NCBI GenBank assembly: GCA_025359105.1
Contig: JANYHK010000026.1
Location: forward strand, 62,001-126,000
Origin: Myxococcales bacterium
GTDB lineage: Bacteria; Myxococcota_A; Polyangia; Polyangiales; Polyangiaceae
Direction of reading: 5' to 3'
Length of the DNA stretch: 64,000 nt
Under the pieces are notes generated by a model that was given only the letters and a program-made list of their open reading frames with translations, searched no databases and was not told where the DNA came from. Numbering within the stretch: position 1 is the first letter of the stretch; every line of letters begins with the position of its first letter. A program made the translations under genes and the position numbers. Shown piece after piece: positions 1 to 8,460 of the stretch.

Positions 1-1046
1 AGGTCGATGATGGCGAGCGAAGGCCGGCGCTCGTCGAAGGAGGCCAGCGCGGCCGCGCCGTCCTCGGCGCACTCGATCTGGGCGCCCGGAAACTGGTGAG
101 ACAACGTGATCGTCAAGAGCGTGCGGAAGTCCGCGTCGTCGTCGGCCAGCAGGATGCGCACCGGCTCCCTCGTGTCGTGTCGGGCGGCGGCGAGGGCGCG
201 ACGAAAGGTCTCGGCGCTCGGCGTCCGGAGCGCGGGATCCTTCACGAGCGCATGCAGCACCACCTCGTCGAACGCGGTGCCGAGCTCGGGCCGCCGGTCG
301 CTGACCCGCGGGGGCTCGTCGACGACGTGGGCGACCATCCCCCCGAAGGGCCCCTCGCCGCCGAACGGTGGGGCCCCTGTCAGGAGCTCGAACGCCAGGC
401 ACCCGAGCGAGTAGACGTCCGCGCGCGGCACAAGATCGGGATCGACCTCGGACTGCATCACCATTTCGGGCGCCATGTATTGCGGCGTCCCGACGATGTC
501 CCCCCTGTTGGCGTTGCCGCCGGCCGCGCGACGCAGGATGTCGGAGACGCCCATGTCGGCGACGCGAACGTGGAGCGCGGCATCGAGCAGGAGATTGCTC
601 GGCTTGAGGTCGCGATGCACCGTGTCGGCCGCGTGCAGCGCAGCGACGCCTTGGCACGTCTCGTCGAGGATGTTGAGCGCCGTCTCGAGATCCGGAGGAA
701 CCCCGGGCGGGCGCGCCGCGAGCCACCCTTCGACGGTGGTGCCACGCACGAGCTCCGAGACGAAATACGGTGACCCGTCGAACTCGCCGAACGCATAGAT
801 CTGCAAAACGTTCGGGTGCTGAATGCGCGCCATCGCGCGTGCCTCGGTAAGGAAGCGCTTACGCAGGTCGGGCTCGTCGACGAGATCGCGACGAATGAGC
901 TTGATCGCGACGTCGCGGTCCAGAACCTCGTCGTGGGCGAGCATGACGATGCCCATGCCGCCGCAGCCGAGGGGGCCGAGGATGCGGTAGACGCCATCAA
1001 TCGTAGCTCCGGCCTGCAGCACGGACGACTTGAGCACGCTCGTCAT
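1..1046 (-). CDS. Ser/Thr protein kinase fused to a receiver domain (3' end outside window)
   Basis: Cytoplasmic Hanks-type kinase reading off the left edge. It starts at the ATG at 1046. Seen: glycine loop GCGGMG at about residues 27-32, the VAIK lysine at residue 49, the catalytic motif HRDLKPSN near 142, and the activation-segment motif GTPQYMAPE. The metal-binding DFG is DMG here, near residue 163. From about residue 293 a response-regulator receiver domain begins (VRILLADDDADF, then a strand ending AIIDL); the window stops just before or at its phospho-acceptor Asp. No transmembrane segment lies in the visible part. Kinase-receiver fusions link Ser/Thr and two-component signalling in myxobacteria; the partner is unknown. 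The last part of the receiver and anything beyond it cannot be seen. Confidence 0.88.
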   Translation of the reverse strand, partial: MTSVLKSSVLQAGATIDGVYRILGPLGCGGMGIVMLAHDEVLDRDVAIKLIRRDLVDEPDLRKRFLTEARAMARIQHPNVLQIYAFGEFDGSPYFVSELVRGTTVEGWLAARPPGVPPDLETALNILDETCQGVAALHAADTVHRDLKPSNLLLDAALHVRVADMGVSDILRRAAGGNANRGDIVGTPQYMAPEMVMQSEVDPDLVPRADVYSLGCLAFELLTGAPPFGGEGPFGGMVAHVVDEPPRVSDRRPELGTAFDEVVLHALVKDPALRTPSAETFRRALAAARHDTREPVRILLADDDADFRTLLTITLSHQFPGAQIECAEDGAAALASFDERRPSLAIID

Positions 1047-1361
1047 GTGAACCGTCCGATGCTCCGCGCCCAAGGAAGTTGCTGGGTCCATACCTTCACC
1101 ACCTCGCCTCGAACGAACTTCGTGCCCCTTCCTGCACGCACCCTGCCAGTCGAGGAAACGAGCCCCAGCCACGCGCGCGCGGCTCTGGTGCCGCTCAGCA
1201 AGTGACGAGCGACGGAGCCTCGAGGGTCTTTCGAGCCACCATTTCCGCCACACGTTGCACTTCCGCCTCGATCCTGGACCGAGCCGTTCGGGCGGTCCAG
1301 AAGGAGGAGCGACGGCAACCGTCCGTCCCGAAGGGCGGTTGCATACAGCGCTCGCAGCCCG
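1047..1361. other. Intergenic stretch, no gene seen
   Basis: Non-coding gap between two minus-strand genes. Open frames here have no recognisable domain, no ribosome site and a shuffled amino-acid composition. It probably holds the promoter of the kinase on its left and, near its right end, a hairpin that may end transcription of the membrane protein gene. Confidence 0.6.
1316..1341 (-). terminator. Hairpin downstream of the membrane-protein gene
   Basis: CAACCG and CGGTTG form a perfect 6-bp outer stem around a GC-rich interior that can extend the stem with one mismatch. It sits about 20 bases past the stop of the minus-strand membrane protein. There is no long T-run, so it is only a terminator-like structure. 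Confidence 0.35.
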
Positions 1362-2213
1362 CTAAGTGCCCGACGAGAGCTTGATGAGCCCGCGGACCAA
1401 CCTGACGAAACCGACCGCGATGGCACCCGTGGCGACGAGGTACCGCCCGCCGCCCGAAGAGCTCGAGGCGGCCGAGTAGGAGGCCAGCGTGATGGCGAGC
1501 CCGAGCACGAGCATCACGGCGCCGACGGCGAGATCACGCGACGCCGAGGCGGCGGGGGTCGGGGCATCCGCCGAGGCGCTGCTGTGGCCGGCCGCCGCCA
1601 CCTGGCGGAGCGCGAGGAGGACAATGACCTGCGTGGCGACGAAGACTGCGCTGCGCAGCACCGTGAAACCGATGCCCAGCGCAGTGAACCCCAGGAGCGG
1701 ATGAATCAGCTCGCGTGGCAAGAGCTGGACGGCCAGCAAGAGCGCGAGCCTCAGCGCCAGGAGGGCGAAGTACGCCGGCGTGCGCGACGCTGCGTTCGGC
1801 AGCGCGCGTGCGAGCGCCAGCCACAGCGCGGCCTCCGCACCGACGCTGACGAGGCTTGTCGCGACGCCCACGATCGAGAAGAGCTCCGTCGGCAGCGGGA
1901 GGCGGCCGTCCGAGAGCTGAACCGCGAGGCCCAGAAGGTCGAGGCCGAGGAAGACCGCCGTCAGCGCGACCGCGATCCGCGCGGGGCCCGCCGCGGATGT
2001 GCCGCGCACGTCGCGAGCGAACGACATGATCAGGACGAGCAGCGTGACCGTAAGCGCCGACCACACCACGCTGCTGGCCGTGCTCCACAGGTCCAGGAAG
2101 CGCGAGCTCGGCGACGCGCCGACCAGCACGAACCCCTTCCACAGAAGAAGCTCGACGACGTAGAAAGCGAGCTCGGCGACCTTCAGGAAGTAGAGGCTCC
2201 GAGCGCTTTTCAT
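1362..2213 (-). CDS. Polytopic membrane protein, unknown function
   Basis: 283-residue integral membrane protein. I count about seven hydrophobic segments: roughly residues 8-30, 45-65, 78-100, 108-150 (two), 158-205 (two) and a final one near 228-265. A Ser/Ala/Pro-rich loop (SSASADAPTPAASAS) precedes the last segment. There are no catalytic motifs, no signal peptide beyond the first helix, and no family I recognise. It is separated from the kinase downstream by about 300 bases, so co-transcription is doubtful. It starts at the first ATG (MKSARSLYFLKVAELAFY). It is a real gene by codon pattern and hydrophobic periodicity; its role is unknown. Confidence 0.75.
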   Translation of the reverse strand: MKSARSLYFLKVAELAFYVVELLLWKGFVLVGASPSSRFLDLWSTASSVVWSALTVTLLVLIMSFARDVRGTSAAGPARIAVALTAVFLGLDLLGLAVQLSDGRLPLPTELFSIVGVATSLVSVGAEAALWLALARALPNAASRTPAYFALLALRLALLLAVQLLPRELIHPLLGFTALGIGFTVLRSAVFVATQVIVLLALRQVAAAGHSSASADAPTPAASASRDLAVGAVMLVLGLAITLASYSAASSSSGGGRYLVATGAIAVGFVRLVRGLIKLSSGT

Positions 2214-2592
2214 GAGCCCACCTGCTTACGCTGCAGCGCCGCGGATGCCCCCTCACACCTCGTCGGAACGCGGCGACAGGCAGGTGCGGGCTCTCCTCGC
2301 TCGTTGTCCGAGGAGGACACCGAAGCAGGTGCAGAGAAGGCGGGCGCCGGGAGGAGACCGCATCGCGGTCCTCCTCTAACCGGTGGGGTAACGTAGGTCC
2401 AGGTGGGTGGATCAAGTTCCCGAGAATGCCCCTGCTGCCCTTGGGATCGCCTTCGGTATCCAAGATATTTTATGAAATAAATCAAACAATTATGCGATTG
2501 TCGCTCCGTACATACGAACCGGTATCTCGCTTGCAATGGGGATCCCCAGGCCACGTCGGACCGCCCTTCCGCAAGATCAACCGAGGTTTCCC
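2214..2592. other. Divergent intergenic region
   Basis: 379-base gap between the minus-strand membrane protein and the plus-strand lipoprotein. No convincing gene. The right half holds an unusually AT-rich block (about 2455-2530) that probably carries promoters; the left half is GC-rich with no obvious structure. Confidence 0.6.
2455..2530 (+). promoter_or_regulatory. AT-rich probable promoter region
   Basis: A sharp local drop in GC in an otherwise GC-rich window, 60-140 bases before the lipoprotein start. It contains a small dyad (TATTT, TATG, AAATA at 2466-2479). A possible -35 TTGTCG (2498-2503) lies upstream of a TATCTC-like -10, but the 19-base spacing is poor. The AT-richness is directly seen; the promoter elements are inferred. 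Confidence 0.35.
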
Positions 2593-3702
2593 ATGCGCAC
2601 CCCCAAGACGAGCTGGCTCCACCTGATCCTCCCCGCCGTCCTCGCCTTCTCCTCTACTGGGGCGATCGGTTGCTCGAGCGCAGCGGGCAACGCCGAAGAT
2701 GGGAGCGAGGCTTCGTCGAAGGTGAGCTCGACGCCCATCACGCTGACCGACGGAGAGCGTCGGGAGATGGTCGGCAAGAAGACGACCTGCCCGTTCGTGG
2801 GCACGGCGCTGGCGCTGAAGAAGCTCCTCGTCTTCGGGACGAAGGACTCGCCCTTCGCGCGCATCGTCGGCGACGGCAGCATCGGAACGGTCGGCGATAC
2901 CGGCGGCGGCGATCTCAGCCTGGGCTTTCGCGTCGTCGCGCGCGGCAACCACCACAAGGCGCCGGACGGCACCGAAGCCCCCGACGGGATGTTCAGCCTG
3001 GATTTCCCGACCACGCAGGGCGCGCACCCGGCGCACAGCTTCATCCTGATGGGCAACCCCCGGACGCGCGACTCCGGACGCCTGAACGCGGACAACCTCG
3101 GTCGGCTCATCGACGAAAGATCCTCAGGCGGTCACGCCGAGGTGGCTCCAAACGGCACCCTGGTCGTTCGACGGTCGGAGCTGGGCAAGTTCATCGCGCG
3201 CAACGTCGCGTGCGATCCCAACTCCGTCGTCGACGGCTGGACGCTCGTGACCTTGCTCGGCAGGGACCTCGGCGACTTCACCGAGCACGGGTTCACCGCC
3301 GTGAGAGGCGCGCTCGCCGACGACGCCACGCGCTCGCACAACGTGACCCAGCTGATGCAGGATCTCGTGCACATCGCCACGCAGAACAGCCTCGTCGCCA
3401 GCGTCGGCGAGTTCGGCCTGCTCACGATGTTCCTCGCGCCGAGCCCGAACACCGTCACGATGGACGACGACGAGCCGGCCCTCGCCGTGTCGGACATCGA
3501 GGCGCTCTTTGCCGGCAAGAAGGATCCGCAGACCGGGAAATACGATCCGCTCACCCGGAGCTTCCCGCCGGGCTGGGGGACCACGCCGCGGACGAACCTC
3601 GATTTTCTCCAGCACTCCGTCCACATCCTGCACACCGCCGCGCTCGCCCACATCGGCAGGGAATTCCGCCGCGACAGCACCTGTCCGGGCGGCATGCGGT
3701 AG
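2593..3702 (+). CDS. Lipoprotein of unknown function
   Basis: About 369 residues from the internal ATG (MRTPKTSWLH), preferred because it puts a classical signal peptide and lipobox (GAIGC near residue 27) at the N-terminus; a longer frame opens at 2536 but adds a non-signal extension. The mature protein begins with a Ser-rich linker, then a globular domain with CPFVG near its start, a His-rich stretch (RGNHHKAPDG), and a C-terminal helix ending in HILHTAALAHIGREF. I do not recognise the family. Export to the envelope is likely. The AT-rich block upstream suggests its own promoter. The next lipoprotein follows 21 bases later on the same strand. Confidence 0.72.
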   Translation: MRTPKTSWLHLILPAVLAFSSTGAIGCSSAAGNAEDGSEASSKVSSTPITLTDGERREMVGKKTTCPFVGTALALKKLLVFGTKDSPFARIVGDGSIGTVGDTGGGDLSLGFRVVARGNHHKAPDGTEAPDGMFSLDFPTTQGAHPAHSFILMGNPRTRDSGRLNADNLGRLIDERSSGGHAEVAPNGTLVVRRSELGKFIARNVACDPNSVVDGWTLVTLLGRDLGDFTEHGFTAVRGALADDATRSHNVTQLMQDLVHIATQNSLVASVGEFGLLTMFLAPSPNTVTMDDDEPALAVSDIEALFAGKKDPQTGKYDPLTRSFPPGWGTTPRTNLDFLQHSVHILHTAALAHIGREFRRDSTCPGGMR

Positions 3703-3723
3703 CTCGTGTGCTAGAAATGCGGC

Positions 3724-4437
3724 ATGTCCTCGCCGCGAGCTCGCCTCGTCATCGCCTCGGTGACCCTCCTTCTCGCGGCGGTCGCGTGCGGCGGCAGCGT
3801 CGTATCGCCGGATCCGGGGTTGTCTTCGAGCTCCGGCAGTAGCAGCTCGGGCTCGTCCTCTGGAGCGTCGTCGTCCGGCGCTTCGTCGTCGTCGGGCGCC
3901 TCGTCGGGAGGGTCGTCCGGCGTTTCGTCGAGCGGCTCGAGCTCTGGCGGCCCGTGCGTCAGCGGACAGGAAGGCCCCCCGGTCTGCGTGGGAGGTTGCG
4001 ACGGCAACCGGGTTCCCGAGATCTGCGTCAAGGGGCGGTGGACCTGTCCGCCCACGCCGCCGTGCCTTCCGCCGCCGCCGCCCATTTGCAGCGAGCCGCC
4101 GCCGCCGTGCGCTTGCCCGCCCAACTGCAAGTGCTCGTCCGTGTGCGATCCCAGGACCGGGTGGACCTGCGCGGGCTCGTGCGCTGTCGACGCAGGCACG
4201 ACCCCCTTCGCATGCGGCGACAGGACCTGCGTCTCGGGCGACGTGTGCGTCGACTTCGCGAGCAAGGACGGCGGCGCGCAGAGCGGCCCGTACCTGTGCC
4301 TCCCGAGCCCCGGCGCATGCGCGGGCAACTACTCGTGCGCGTGCGAGATGAAGGCGCTCGAAGCCGCCGGAACGTGCAAGCCGCTCTCGTGCGATCAGAC
4401 GTCCGGCAACGTCATCGTCCACTGCGCCAGCCTCTGA
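3724..4437 (+). CDS. Cys-rich lipoprotein with Ser/Gly linker
   Basis: 237 residues. Signal peptide with lipobox (AAVACGG, Cys near residue 22), then about 45 residues of nearly pure Ser/Gly/Ala linker, a Pro/Cys-rich segment (CPPTPPCLPPPPPIC) and a C-terminal Cys-rich region (CACPPNCKCSSVC and further pairs). About 22 cysteines suggest a disulfide-stabilised secreted domain. The linker is encoded by repetitive tcg/agc Ser codons, prone to length change. It may be co-transcribed with the lipoprotein 21 bases upstream. It ends convergently with a minus-strand lipoprotein. No function can be assigned; such linker-plus-Cys-domain lipoproteins are common in myxobacteria. Confidence 0.72.
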   Translation: MSSPRARLVIASVTLLLAAVACGGSVVSPDPGLSSSSGSSSSGSSSGASSSGASSSSGASSGGSSGVSSSGSSSGGPCVSGQEGPPVCVGGCDGNRVPEICVKGRWTCPPTPPCLPPPPPICSEPPPPCACPPNCKCSSVCDPRTGWTCAGSCAVDAGTTPFACGDRTCVSGDVCVDFASKDGGAQSGPYLCLPSPGACAGNYSCACEMKALEAAGTCKPLSCDQTSGNVIVHCASL

Positions 4438-4460
4438 CGCAGTCCCAGCCGCCGTCCGAC

Positions 4461-5711
4461 CTAGCCGCCGTCCGACGCGTCTCGGCTGCCCGCTTCGTAG
4501 ACGCCGCCGTCCGTGCCGCCGTCTTCGGCGTACGGCTGGCCAACGGGGACACCGAGCAGGTGGACGACCTTGCCCGGATCGGTCTGCGGCGTCTTCGGTC
4601 CACCGGTGGGTGACGTGTCCGCGGGGTTGCCGAGGAGCAGCATCACGAAGTTCGAACGCGTGGAGTAGTAGTCCCCCGGCAACGCCTCCGGTGCGGACAG
4701 CGCCTGAATCGACGCGAGCGACTGGCGCACGGAGATGCCGGCGACGTCGACGCTGAACCCGTCGGACGCGTAGATCGCGGAGTCCGTTCGATCGAACGAG
4801 ACGACCGATGGCGACGGTGGGGTCACGTCCCCGAACGTCGAGCTCACCTTCACGGCTACGCCGGTCGTCGTCAGAGCGCCGAAGCTCACGGCGATCGGTT
4901 GTCCGGCGAGCGCAGGAGAGAGCTGCGCGATCTGAACCAGGAAGTCGTTCGGCTTGACGTGCGTGTATGCTCGAAGATCGAGCGACGAGATCTTCGCGTT
5001 GCCCTTGACGACATCGAAGTCGGCGCCGCAGCTCGCCGGGTCTCCGCTGCCCGCAATGCATCCCGACACGGCGAGCACGTGCACGCCGAACTGGTAGGTC
5101 GGCAGGGGGAGGTCTTGCAGCTCGTAGAACTGGTTCTGGTCGAGGCAGTCGCCGCCGAGACCAGGGCAGAGGAGCGCGGCGCAAGGCGTGTTCGCGGGCC
5201 GCTGAGGCGGGCGCAGGAACTTCTCGGGGATGGCGTAGACCTTGTGCGGCGCGCCGCCGTTGCTCGCGAGCGTGAGGCCGACGTCGGCGAGCGGCTTCAG
5301 CCGGACTGCGCTTCCGACCTCCACGCCGACGACGTTCGATTGCGGCATGAGCTGGCGGTCGGGCAGCGGCACGAGGTTGCCCGCCACGCCGGTCTTCCCG
5401 AAGCACAGTCGGAAGGCCTGCATGTTCGCCGACGCATGGACCACGAGGACGCCCGACGCGTTCGGATCGGGAACCGTCGTCGAGGGCGGCTCCGGGCGTG
5501 GCGAAAGGCCGGCGTCGGCGACGGAGCCGCTGCTGCCGCCCCCGCCCGCATCGTTGCTGGAGGTCGGCGTCCCGTTCCCGCTGTCGCCGGCGCTGGCGCC
5601 GGAAGAAGCGGCCGAACCGCAGTGGACGGTCGCGCCCACGGACACCGCGCAGAGAACCGCGGCGGCGCTCCGGCACCAGCGCGTGTACTGAGATCCGACG
5701 GCGTGTGCCAT
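4461..5711 (-). CDS. Lipoprotein with DUF4397-like domain
   Basis: About 416 residues from the ATG beginning MAHAVGSQYTRWC; an in-frame start 45 bases upstream would only lengthen the n-region. Signal peptide with lipobox VHCGS, then a Ser/Gly/Asp linker. The folded part opens with GVLVVHASANMQAFRLCF, which resembles the start of DUF4397 domains (extracellular beta-sandwich modules whose first strand reads VRVVHASPDAP). Later strands carry several Cys pairs, and the C-terminus is Gly/Asp-rich (DGGTDGGVYEAGSRD). Transcribed alone, convergent with the Cys-rich lipoprotein. The domain call rests on the first strand only, so it is moderate; surface location is more certain. Confidence 0.7.
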   Translation of the reverse strand: MAHAVGSQYTRWCRSAAAVLCAVSVGATVHCGSAASSGASAGDSGNGTPTSSNDAGGGGSSGSVADAGLSPRPEPPSTTVPDPNASGVLVVHASANMQAFRLCFGKTGVAGNLVPLPDRQLMPQSNVVGVEVGSAVRLKPLADVGLTLASNGGAPHKVYAIPEKFLRPPQRPANTPCAALLCPGLGGDCLDQNQFYELQDLPLPTYQFGVHVLAVSGCIAGSGDPASCGADFDVVKGNAKISSLDLRAYTHVKPNDFLVQIAQLSPALAGQPIAVSFGALTTTGVAVKVSSTFGDVTPPSPSVVSFDRTDSAIYASDGFSVDVAGISVRQSLASIQALSAPEALPGDYYSTRSNFVMLLLGNPADTSPTGGPKTPQTDPGKVVHLLGVPVGQPYAEDGGTDGGVYEAGSRDASDGG

Positions 5712-6010
5712 GGAAAGCCCTCCGCAGGTTGTCCCGCCCAGTAGAGCAGAAAGCATGCCTCCGCTGACCTCGGCGGGTTGGGTGCGTGACTACGAATCCC
5801 CACACGATCAGGGCGCCCCGGTCGGCGCAGCGCGGCACATGCGAAGCGGCTTCCCGGGGCGAGCCGGTGCCGGTATCAATCGGGAATTGGGAGGGAATCC
5901 ACCTAGGGTCTAGTGAGCCAGGGCTCCTGGCAAAGATGTTGCGGAAGGAGTACCGGTCCCGCATTCTTTCAAGTGGGCGCGGTGCTCCCACCGCGTCCTT
6001 TTCCAAGATT

Positions 6011-6014
6011 GGAG
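6011..6014 (+). promoter_or_regulatory. Ribosome binding site deciding a TTG start
   Basis: GGAG lies 6 bases before the TTG at 6021. This is the best start signal for the kinase gene; the upstream ATG at 5913 would add 36 residues of non-kinase sequence without a visible ribosome site. Confidence 0.55.
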
Positions 6015-6020
6015 TTCGGG

Positions 6021-7493
6021 TTGTCCGAGCCGCAAGTCGGCATGATGGTGACGCCGGCCGTCCGCTTGGTTCGCCCCTTGGGCGCGGGCGGGATGGGGAG
6101 CGTGTGGGTGGCCGATCACCTGGCGCTCCACACGCACGTCGTCGTCAAGTTCATCGCCGAGGATCTCGCGAAGAGCCCGGAGGCTCTGGCGCGCTTTTCA
6201 CGCGAAGCGGCCGCAGCAGCGCAGGTGAAGAGCCCTCACGTCGTCCAGACCTTCGACCACGGCGTCACCGACGCTGGACGGCCTTACATCGTGATGGAGC
6301 TCCTCGAGGGCCGAGACCTCGCGGCGCACCTCGAGGTGTCGGGGCCCATGCCGCTCGCGGAGATCGCCGACGTCATCACCCAGCTCGCCCGGGGGCTCGA
6401 TCGCGCGCACGCTCGCGGCATCGTCCACCGCGACATCAAGCCTGAGAACATTTTCCTCTGTGACGCCGGGAACGGCGAAGTCTTCGTCAAGCTGCTCGAC
6501 TTCGGGATCGCAAAAGGGGTCGCCGCCCTGGCGCTCGATACCGGGACCAAGACAGGCTCGGCGATCGGGACGCCGTACTACATGAGCCCGGAGCAACTCC
6601 TCGGCGCCAAGGACATCGACTTTCGCGCCGATCTTTGGTCCGTCGGCGTCGTCACCTTCGAGGCGATCACCGGGACGAAGCCCTTCGACGCCGACACGAT
6701 CGGCGGGATCGCGGTGAAGGCTCACAGCGAGCCGCACCCCAAACCGTCCAAGTACCGGCCGGACCTCCCCGCCGCGGTGGACGTGTGGTTCGCGCGCGCA
6801 TGCGCGAAGGCACCGAGCGAGCGGTTCGGCTCCGCAAAAGAGATGGCCGACGCGCTCGCGGCCGCGGTGACCGGACGCGCACCGGCGCCGGTGGTCTCCG
6901 CGTCCCTACCCTCGCCGCGCGCGCTCCCTGCGTCCCTTCCTGTGCCGAACGCGGTCCCCGCGGAAGCAACCGCGCGTACGGTCTTGGAGTCGCGCGCGGC
7001 GACGGACGCCGGCGTCGTGCGTTCGCGCGGTGGGACGGCATCTGGCCGCGGACGCTTGCTCGTCGTCGCGGGGGCGCTGGCCGTCGTCGTCCTCGCGGGG
7101 TTCACCGTTCCAAGACTCCTCAAGGGACAGGGTCACGCGCCGATCTCGGCGGTACCGAGCGACGGCACGAGCGCCGTGCCGGCGATCTCGGTGAGCGCAG
7201 CCGCAAACGTGGCCGCGACGAGCACGGCCGCAGCGACCGCGAGCGCACCAACGCCCAGCGCCGGGCCCTCCGCCGTCACGACCGCGGTGACGATTCCGCC
7301 GGTCGCCGCGGCTTCGGGCAAGCCGCTCGGTCAGGGACGCCACCCCGCCGGCCGGACGCCGCGCACCGCCGATCCCGCGGCGACCGGCGCCGCGAGCGGT
7401 GCGACGGCGGCGATCGCGACGCCGGCGACGAGCCCGCCTCCCGCCCCGCCTCCTGCCACCGCACCGACGGCGAGCGCGCATGACATCTTCTAG
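6021..7493 (+). CDS. Membrane-anchored Ser/Thr protein kinase
   Basis: About 490 residues. N-terminal cytoplasmic Hanks-type kinase domain: glycine loop GAGGMGSVW near residue 20, catalytic Lys near 43 (VVVKFI), HRDIKPEN near 136, LDFGIAK near 160 and the activation segment GTPYYMSPEQ; all key residues are intact. A Pro/Ala-rich juxtamembrane region follows, then one transmembrane helix (about 345-363, LLVVAGALAVVVLAGF), then an extracytoplasmic low-complexity tail of Ala/Thr/Pro. The tail has no PASTA or other sensor domain. First gene of a four-gene run: the next start overlaps its stop. The context suggests it transmits an envelope signal or acts on its secreted neighbours; the target is unknown. 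Confidence 0.9.
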   Translation: MSEPQVGMMVTPAVRLVRPLGAGGMGSVWVADHLALHTHVVVKFIAEDLAKSPEALARFSREAAAAAQVKSPHVVQTFDHGVTDAGRPYIVMELLEGRDLAAHLEVSGPMPLAEIADVITQLARGLDRAHARGIVHRDIKPENIFLCDAGNGEVFVKLLDFGIAKGVAALALDTGTKTGSAIGTPYYMSPEQLLGAKDIDFRADLWSVGVVTFEAITGTKPFDADTIGGIAVKAHSEPHPKPSKYRPDLPAAVDVWFARACAKAPSERFGSAKEMADALAAAVTGRAPAPVVSASLPSPRALPASLPVPNAVPAEATARTVLESRAATDAGVVRSRGGTASGRGRLLVVAGALAVVVLAGFTVPRLLKGQGHAPISAVPSDGTSAVPAISVSAAANVAATSTAAATASAPTPSAGPSAVTTAVTIPPVAAASGKPLGQGRHPAGRTPRTADPAATGAASGATAAIATPATSPPPAPPPATAPTASAHDIF

Positions 7494-8460
7494 AACGCGC
7501 GGCTTGGCCATGACCCCTCTGCTCGCGCTCGCGCTCGCGCTCGCGCTCGCGCTCGCCTCCGCCCCCGCGTATGCGCAGCGTGCCGCCGCCGACGTCGAGA
7601 CCGCGCGTCAGCTGTACGGCGCGGGCCGGGAGCTGAGGGATCGCGGCGATCTCCGCGGAGCGCTCGAAAAATTCAAAGCGGCACACGCGCTTGGCCGAAC
7701 CCCGATCACGGGCCTCGAGCTCGCCCGGACCCACGCGGCGCTCGCGCAACCCGTCGAGGCGCGTGAAGTGTGCCTCAGCGTCGCGCGCATGCCGGTCACG
7801 GCCGAGGAGACAGCGCGCTCGGCGGAGGCACGCGTCGATGCGTCCAAGCTCGCCGAGGAGGTGAAGCCGAGGATCGCGACGATGCGCCTGCGCATCAAAG
7901 GCGTGCCGGCGGGGATGGAGCCCACGTTGACGATCGACGGCGTCGTGGTCCCGGCGGCGGCGGTCGGCCAGCCACGCCAGGCCAACCCGGGGGTGCACAC
8001 CGTCGTCGCGCGGCTCGGCAACGGGCCGGAGACGAAAGGGACGACGGAGCTGATGGAGGGACAGACGAGCGACGTCGAGCTCGTCGTCGTTCCGCCGCGC
8101 GAGGCGACCGCGACCGCGCCGCTGCGCAGCGAGGAGCGGATGAGTCCGTTCACGATCCCGGGCTTCGCGGTCGCTGCGGTGGGCGTGGGTGTCGGCGCCG
8201 TGACGGGCATCCTCGCGCTGTCCGCCAAGAGCGACCTGACGTCGAAGTGCGTGAGCTCGCACTGCGGTCCCGACGCGTACGACACGCTCGATCGCGGGAG
8301 GCTGATGGGCACCGTGAGCACGATCGCGTTCATCGTCGGCGGAGTGGGCGCGGCCGTCGGCATCTATGGAGTGACGCACCCCGTGACGAGCACGCCTCCG
8401 CGTGGCTTCGTGGGGCCGTACGTGGGCGTCGGCTCGGTGGGGTTCCATGGCTCGTTCTGA
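7480..8460 (+). CDS. Secreted TPR/PEGA-like two-helix membrane partner of the kinase
   Basis: 326 residues; the start ATG overlaps the end of the kinase gene by 14 bases (ATG at 7510 is possible). Signal peptide with a Leu-Ala repeat core. Next, an alpha-helical TPR-like segment (ARQLYGAGRELRDRGDLRGA), then a beta-rich PEGA-like segment (MRLRIKGVPAGMEPTLTIDG). Near the C-terminus are two hydrophobic helices (about 223-245 and 279-298) separated by a short loop with a Cys pair (KCVSSHC) and RGRLMG. The same order of parts and the same loop occur in the gene at 27632-28498, also directly after a kinase. Probably periplasmic with a C-terminal membrane anchor; biochemical role unknown. Confidence 0.78.
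   Translation: MTSSRTRGLAMTPLLALALALALALASAPAYAQRAAADVETARQLYGAGRELRDRGDLRGALEKFKAAHALGRTPITGLELARTHAALAQPVEAREVCLSVARMPVTAEETARSAEARVDASKLAEEVKPRIATMRLRIKGVPAGMEPTLTIDGVVVPAAAVGQPRQANPGVHTVVARLGNGPETKGTTELMEGQTSDVELVVVPPREATATAPLRSEERMSPFTIPGFAVAAVGVGVGAVTGILALSAKSDLTSKCVSSHCGPDAYDTLDRGRLMGTVSTIAFIVGGVGAAVGIYGVTHPVTSTPPRGFVGPYVGVGSVGFHGSF
7521..7556 (+). repeat. Six tandem GCTCGC hexamers inside a signal peptide
   Basis: Six perfect copies of GCTCGC encode a Leu-Ala run in the hydrophobic core of the partner protein's signal peptide. The unit is a multiple of three, so copy-number change would lengthen or shorten the hydrophobic core without breaking the frame. Confidence 0.9.

Noticed and set aside
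1043-1426. Minus-strand frame bridging the kinase and membrane protein
   Set aside because: Low-complexity Arg/Ser/Gly translation, no start signal, overlaps both neighbours.
2210-2554. Minus-strand frame upstream of the membrane protein
   Set aside because: No domain, no ribosome site, and it crosses the AT-rich promoter block.
2593-3702. Possible haem-thiolate peroxidase because of CPFVG near the N-terminus
   Set aside because: The acid-base Glu and metal motifs of that family are not visible.
3124-6006. Very long open minus-strand frame
   Set aside because: Its translation is Arg/Ala/Gly-rich shuffled sequence across three real genes. Long accidental frames are expected in GC-rich DNA.
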